This document shows positions 34,087 to 36,727 of a stretch of DNA of 36,727 nucleotides, piece by piece. Positions within the stretch are counted from its first letter, which is position 1, and each line of letters opens with the position of its first letter. The notes under the pieces are model-generated. The model saw only the letters and a list, made by a program, of their open reading frames with translations, had not been told where the DNA came from and ran no database searches. A program made the translations under genes and the position numbers. This stretch comes from Nitrospira sp. (lineage in GTDB: Bacteria; Nitrospirota; Nitrospiria; Nitrospirales; Nitrospiraceae), in contig VOPT01000071.1 of the NCBI GenBank assembly GCA_009594865.1, positions 1 through 36,727 on the forward strand, read 5' to 3'.

Positions 34087-35247
34087 TTACTGCGGGATCG
34101 GTTCCACCCCGGTTGATAGCCGAACGGCTGTTGGCACCGTTGGCCCATGCACGCGCGCAAGCAGGTATTCGCTCTGAATCGTTCGAGCAATGAGGTCCGC
34201 CATAAGACCGTGTCCAATCCCGTCAAGGTGCATTGTATCGAGGAACATGGATGGAACGAATTCCTGACGCTCACCCAGGTTTAAAACTCTGACTCCGTCA
34301 CGGGCCAACAGAGACTCGGTCCTGGCACGAAACCGCTGATAGTCAGTCCCGTGATTCACATCAGGCTGCATGACGGCAAGAAATTGAAAGTCAAACGCAC
34401 GGCCAAGCTTGTGCATTTTGATGAGATTGTCGGCATATCGTGCGGCGGCCAAATCCAGAGATTGTGGCTGCAACTCCTTTCGCGCGAGCCATCCCATCCA
34501 AAGACCGATTCGCGACTGTTGGACGCGAGACGTGAGTCTCGGGAACAACGTCCTGGGAACGCTGCAGAGGCGGGTGAACAAAGCGGAATCACTTAGTTGC
34601 GCCGACGCGACCAACTGGTCCTCGATCTCGTCGAACCCGTTCATCCCAAGTAGACGTGGATCGCTGACCTCCAAGCGTTTGTAATAGTCATTCCATCCGT
34701 CCAAGGCGATGACCAGATCAGGATGCCAATCCACCAATTCGGTCAGCAAGTAGGTGAGTTCTTGTCCGGAAGCGTGGCCGATTACGGCGGCATTGATGAC
34801 CTCTGCGTTCAGCCTTTGTGCAAGCTGAGACGCAACCGTCTCTCTATCGCTCTCAAGGCCCGTCCCGAACGCCGTGGAACCTCCCACCAAAACCACTCGC
34901 GCGTGCATGCCGAGCGGTCGATCACGTCCACTCCCTCGGAACCCGTGATCGTCGGTTGAAAAGTGATGGGAGTGCTGATTCGGCAAATTGGAGTAAATCG
35001 CAAACGGATGTAATGCGAGTTTTAAGGGTCCCTTGTGCTCATACCCAAGATCCCGCCCGTCGTGAGTTACGAAATGCCACCAATAGTATGGTTTGGATTG
35101 CTTGGACAGTTCGACCCACTCCTTCGCATGCTCTCTATCGAGCATCAACTCAACAATGCCGAGAAGACAGACACAGAGCACAGGAAGGATCACGAACAGA
35201 ACGACGACATAAGGGAGTATTGCAAAGGGGCGGCGTGAGTGAGCCAT
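34087..35247 (-). CDS. Membrane-anchored SGNH/GDSL hydrolase
   Basis: The 386-residue product has an N-terminal membrane helix (ILPYVVVLFVILPVLCVCLLGIVEL, given here by its ends), then an SGNH hydrolase domain. The nucleophile Ser is in VLVGGSTAFG (residue about 124), the oxyanion Gly in AAVIGHASGQ, the Asn in ALDGWNDYYK (about 186), and the Asp-His pair in LDTMHLDGIGH near the C-terminus. Such enzymes remove acyl or acetyl groups from polysaccharides, lipids or peptidoglycan. The anchor places this one on the outer face of the inner membrane. The ATG at 35247 was preferred to the GTG at 35256 because AGGTGG lies five bases before it. Confidence 0.87.
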   Translation of the reverse strand: MAHSRRPFAILPYVVVLFVILPVLCVCLLGIVELMLDREHAKEWVELSKQSKPYYWWHFVTHDGRDLGYEHKGPLKLALHPFAIYSNLPNQHSHHFSTDDHGFRGSGRDRPLGMHARVVLVGGSTAFGTGLESDRETVASQLAQRLNAEVINAAVIGHASGQELTYLLTELVDWHPDLVIALDGWNDYYKRLEVSDPRLLGMNGFDEIEDQLVASAQLSDSALFTRLCSVPRTLFPRLTSRVQQSRIGLWMGWLARKELQPQSLDLAAARYADNLIKMHKLGRAFDFQFLAVMQPDVNHGTDYQRFRARTESLLARDGVRVLNLGERQEFVPSMFLDTMHLDGIGHGLMADLIARTIQSEYLLARVHGPTVPTAVRLSTGVEPIPQ

Positions 35248-35256
35248 GAGCACCAC

Positions 35257-35496
35257 CTACCGAGAAACCACTCGCTAGCTGCCGCCTTCGAAGCAATCTA
35301 TGTGCCCGCCTAGGCCTTGCGTATTTCTTCAGTATTGTGGCGGTGTCACCGAAATATCGAGCGCACTCGCACAGGTCGCACTGTGCGCGCTTTGTACAGC
35401 CGTTCGATCGGATTCCTGCTGCTACTTCCCCGCACCTTCCTCTCGCCCTCATTCTCCGACTAGCCCTCAGTAGTCTGAACGGCAGATGGCGAAAAG
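35257..35496. other. Intergenic region upstream of the degenerate copy
   Basis: Nothing recognisable was seen between the SGNH hydrolase start and the 35-nt element; promoter signals for the hydrolase are expected at the left end but are not obvious. Confidence 0.35.
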
Positions 35497-35530
35497 TGCT
35501 TGCCGTAACGAGCAGCACCGATAGCCTGGC
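35497..35530 (+). other. 35-nt conserved element, copy 3 (diverged)
   Basis: TGCTTGC at 35497 and ATAGCCTGGCGATG at 35521 match the ends of copies 1 and 2, with a diverged middle and one base fewer. It lies 48 bases before the degenerate membrane-protein copy, the same distance as copy 1 from the intact gene. Confidence 0.5.
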
Positions 35531-35578
35531 GATGCGACGCGATCCAAGATCGCTTATCCAGTTGGGCAAAAGCCTGCG

Positions 35579-35836
35579 ATGACACGGGGGACCTGGCCGT
35601 ATGTGTGGGTGATGACCGGTGGGATCGTTGTGAGGCGTTTCATTTCGAGAATCTGACACAGAAGCGAGGCAGAGGATTCCGATCTGTATTCAGGACACGC
35701 CACCTGCATGCTGCTTACGCAAGGACCGGGCAATCGTTTGCCGCTCGAGATCGTGATGTTCGGCGTTCTGCTCTTACCTTCGGTAGTGATCGACAATAGG
35801 AGTCTCTGGGGCAAAGAACAGGGGGCCGCGGCCTAA
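35579..35836 (+). pseudogene. Degenerate copy of the small membrane-protein gene at 22335
   Basis: The first codons (MTRGTWPYVWVMTGGIVV) match MKRDTWLFVTAVTGGIVA of the intact gene. A stop codon then follows after 25 residues. GGATTC-x-GATCTGTATT is shared at DNA level in the middle, about 100 bases are missing, and the end reads PGNRLPLEIVMFGVLLLPSVV against PGNMLPLDILMFGVLALPSIV, in frame to a TAA at 35836. The N-terminal stop, frame change and deletion show it is dead. The flanking 35-nt element moved or duplicated with it. Confidence 0.7.
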
Positions 35837-35872
35837 CCGCCGAGACTCACACCACCTCTATAATGCACAGAC

Positions 35873-36124
35873 ATGGTGACAGGAATCGTCAGGCTACCGT
35901 TTGGGCCCTTTCCGTACCGACTCCTTCTTTCCCCGTGGCAAATGAAAATCGCACTGCAGGCGGCGGAAGAAGTCTGCGCTTTCCAGCCGCGCAAGGGCGG
36001 CCGGTATTGCGACTTCCTTCAACGTCTGTCCTTTCATCGGCTCGATTTTCGACCCGGCTTCGAATCTTCGCTGGAATTCTTTTCTCCGGCGACTGACAAT
36101 AGCAGCATGGAATGGTCAACGTAG
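35873..36124 (+). CDS. Short hypothetical protein, doubtful
   Basis: An 83-residue frame from the ATG at 35873 ends nine bases before the DCC oxidoreductase start. It has no clear ribosome-binding site and no family resemblance. The composition (many Arg, Phe, Ser; FQPRKGGRYCDFLQRLSF) is not clearly protein-like. It may be a leader, a relic or non-coding; it is listed because the space is otherwise empty. Confidence 0.25.
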   Translation: MVTGIVRLPFGPFPYRLLLSPWQMKIALQAAEEVCAFQPRKGGRYCDFLQRLSFHRLDFRPGFESSLEFFSPATDNSSMEWST

Positions 36125-36132
36125 AGTGATCG

Positions 36133-36561
36133 ATGAGGAAGATTGATCCCACCACACATGAATGGGCGGCGCTTGAGCGGGTCATTCTCTTCGACGGCAT
36201 TTGCAACTGGTGCAATGCCTGGGTCGATTTTACGATGGCGCGCGACGATGGCCGCTTTCACTTCGCGACGCTGCAGTCCGACAAGGGGCAAGAGCTGCTG
36301 AAGCTGTTAGGGTTGTCCACCCAGGATTTCGAGACGTTTCTGCTGCTGGAGCGAGGGCAGGTATTCACCAAATCCACCGCGGCCTTGAGGATTGCCAGAC
36401 AGCTGTCTGGCTGGTGGCCATTGCTGTATGGTTTGATGCTCATACCGCGCGGGTTACGGGACATCCTGTACGATTATGTGGCGCGCCACCGGTACCGGCT
36501 GATGGGGAAAGCTCAGACCTGCCGCATCCCCGGCGCAACAGATCGTGATCGGTTCGTCTAG
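36133..36561 (+). CDS. DCC family thiol-disulfide oxidoreductase (YuxK-like, DUF393)
   Basis: The 142-residue product has the family hallmark LFDGICNWCNAWVDF, where a Cys-x-x-Cys pair (Cys24, Cys27) follows Asp-Gly. LQSDKGQELL and a Leu-rich FLLLERGQVFTKSTAALRI segment also fit, as does the C-terminal hydrophobic LLYGLMLIPRGLRDILYDYVARHRYR, broken here by family order. It is predicted to be a thioredoxin-fold protein; the substrate is unknown. Its stop overlaps the stop of the convergent DUF2945 gene by four bases. Confidence 0.88.
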   Translation: MRKIDPTTHEWAALERVILFDGICNWCNAWVDFTMARDDGRFHFATLQSDKGQELLKLLGLSTQDFETFLLLERGQVFTKSTAALRIARQLSGWWPLLYGLMLIPRGLRDILYDYVARHRYRLMGKAQTCRIPGATDRDRFV

Positions 36562-36727
36562 CCGGATCGCACAGGAAGTTTTCTCAGTGCGGTCCCTTTA
36601 TGCATCGCCAGGTGACCAGTCTTGTCGCTTTTCACGAAATATTGCGGCTCCTCCTTGGAAGCTCGGGCGATATAGGACTTGAACTTCGTGGGAGCGGTGA
36701 TTTTTTTCTGAATTGTCCCTCGAATAT
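36558..36727 (-). CDS. DUF2945-family protein (HVA1/TUDOR-like), 5'-truncated by window edge
   Basis: The last 55 codons and the stop are visible; the start lies outside the window. The sequence contains GTIQKKITAPTKFKSY, EEPQYFVKSDKTGHLAMHK and GTALRKL. This matches the pattern of small DUF2945 proteins (typically ~70 residues with G-x-V-x-x-K-T, DPQY-V-SDKTG-AAHK and L-KL). The role is unknown. The stop overlaps the convergent gene by four bases. Confidence 0.72.
   Translation of the reverse strand, partial: IRGTIQKKITAPTKFKSYIARASKEEPQYFVKSDKTGHLAMHKGTALRKLPVRSG

Overview
The window is GC-rich bacterial DNA. Protein style, the gene set and the repeats suggest the phylum Nitrospirota, probably a Nitrospira-like chromosome. 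That placement rests on recalled family resemblance, not on a search. No rRNA, tRNA or CRISPR array was seen.

Positions 1-3714 are a conserved housekeeping block on the plus strand: the end of rpsB, then tsf, pyrH, frr and alr. Positions 3894-9547 hold mixed metabolic genes: a secreted DUF4403 protein, an MTH1187-type thiamine-binding protein next to a siroheme-pathway dehydrogenase, a CcmI C-terminal-like protein, an HNH nuclease, a Rieske ferredoxin, a gamma-glutamylcyclotransferase-like protein and a thioredoxin-fold 2Fe-2S ferredoxin. From 9570 to 17712 at least nine copies of a ~120-nt palindromic repeat sit between genes, most of them directly behind a stop codon. The genes there are moaB, a CBS-domain protein, a zinc alcohol dehydrogenase, a PhzF-family protein, a radical SAM protein with a divergent J-domain-like gene, and two paralogous B12-binding-type radical SAM proteins.

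From about 19.7 kb the window becomes accessory and partly decayed. An IS256-type insertion sequence with a frameshifted transposase is joined to a cyclopropane-synthase-like methyltransferase gene that has lost its natural start. A GH13 glucosidase gene carries an in-frame stop and a homopolymer frameshift. A gamma-carbonic anhydrase gene carries an in-frame TGA just after its third zinc histidine. A small membrane-protein gene at 22335 has a degenerate second copy at 35579. A 35-nt conserved element precedes both copies and also the carbonic anhydrase remnant. Intact genes in this part are exonuclease III, a catalase-family peroxidase, an SGNH hydrolase, a DCC thiol oxidoreductase and the end of a DUF2945 gene.

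The most novel locus is 26061-31785. It holds a ~1256-residue protein with a glycine-loop beta-rich N-terminus, a long coiled-coil helical body containing a hydrophobic glycine-rich segment, and a beta-rich C-terminus. Close behind it follow a secreted protein made of two copies of one domain and three proteins of 90-93 residues, two of which come from a tandem duplication. The architecture recalls alpha-helical pore-forming toxins with accessory proteins, but that is inference. No family was recognised with certainty.
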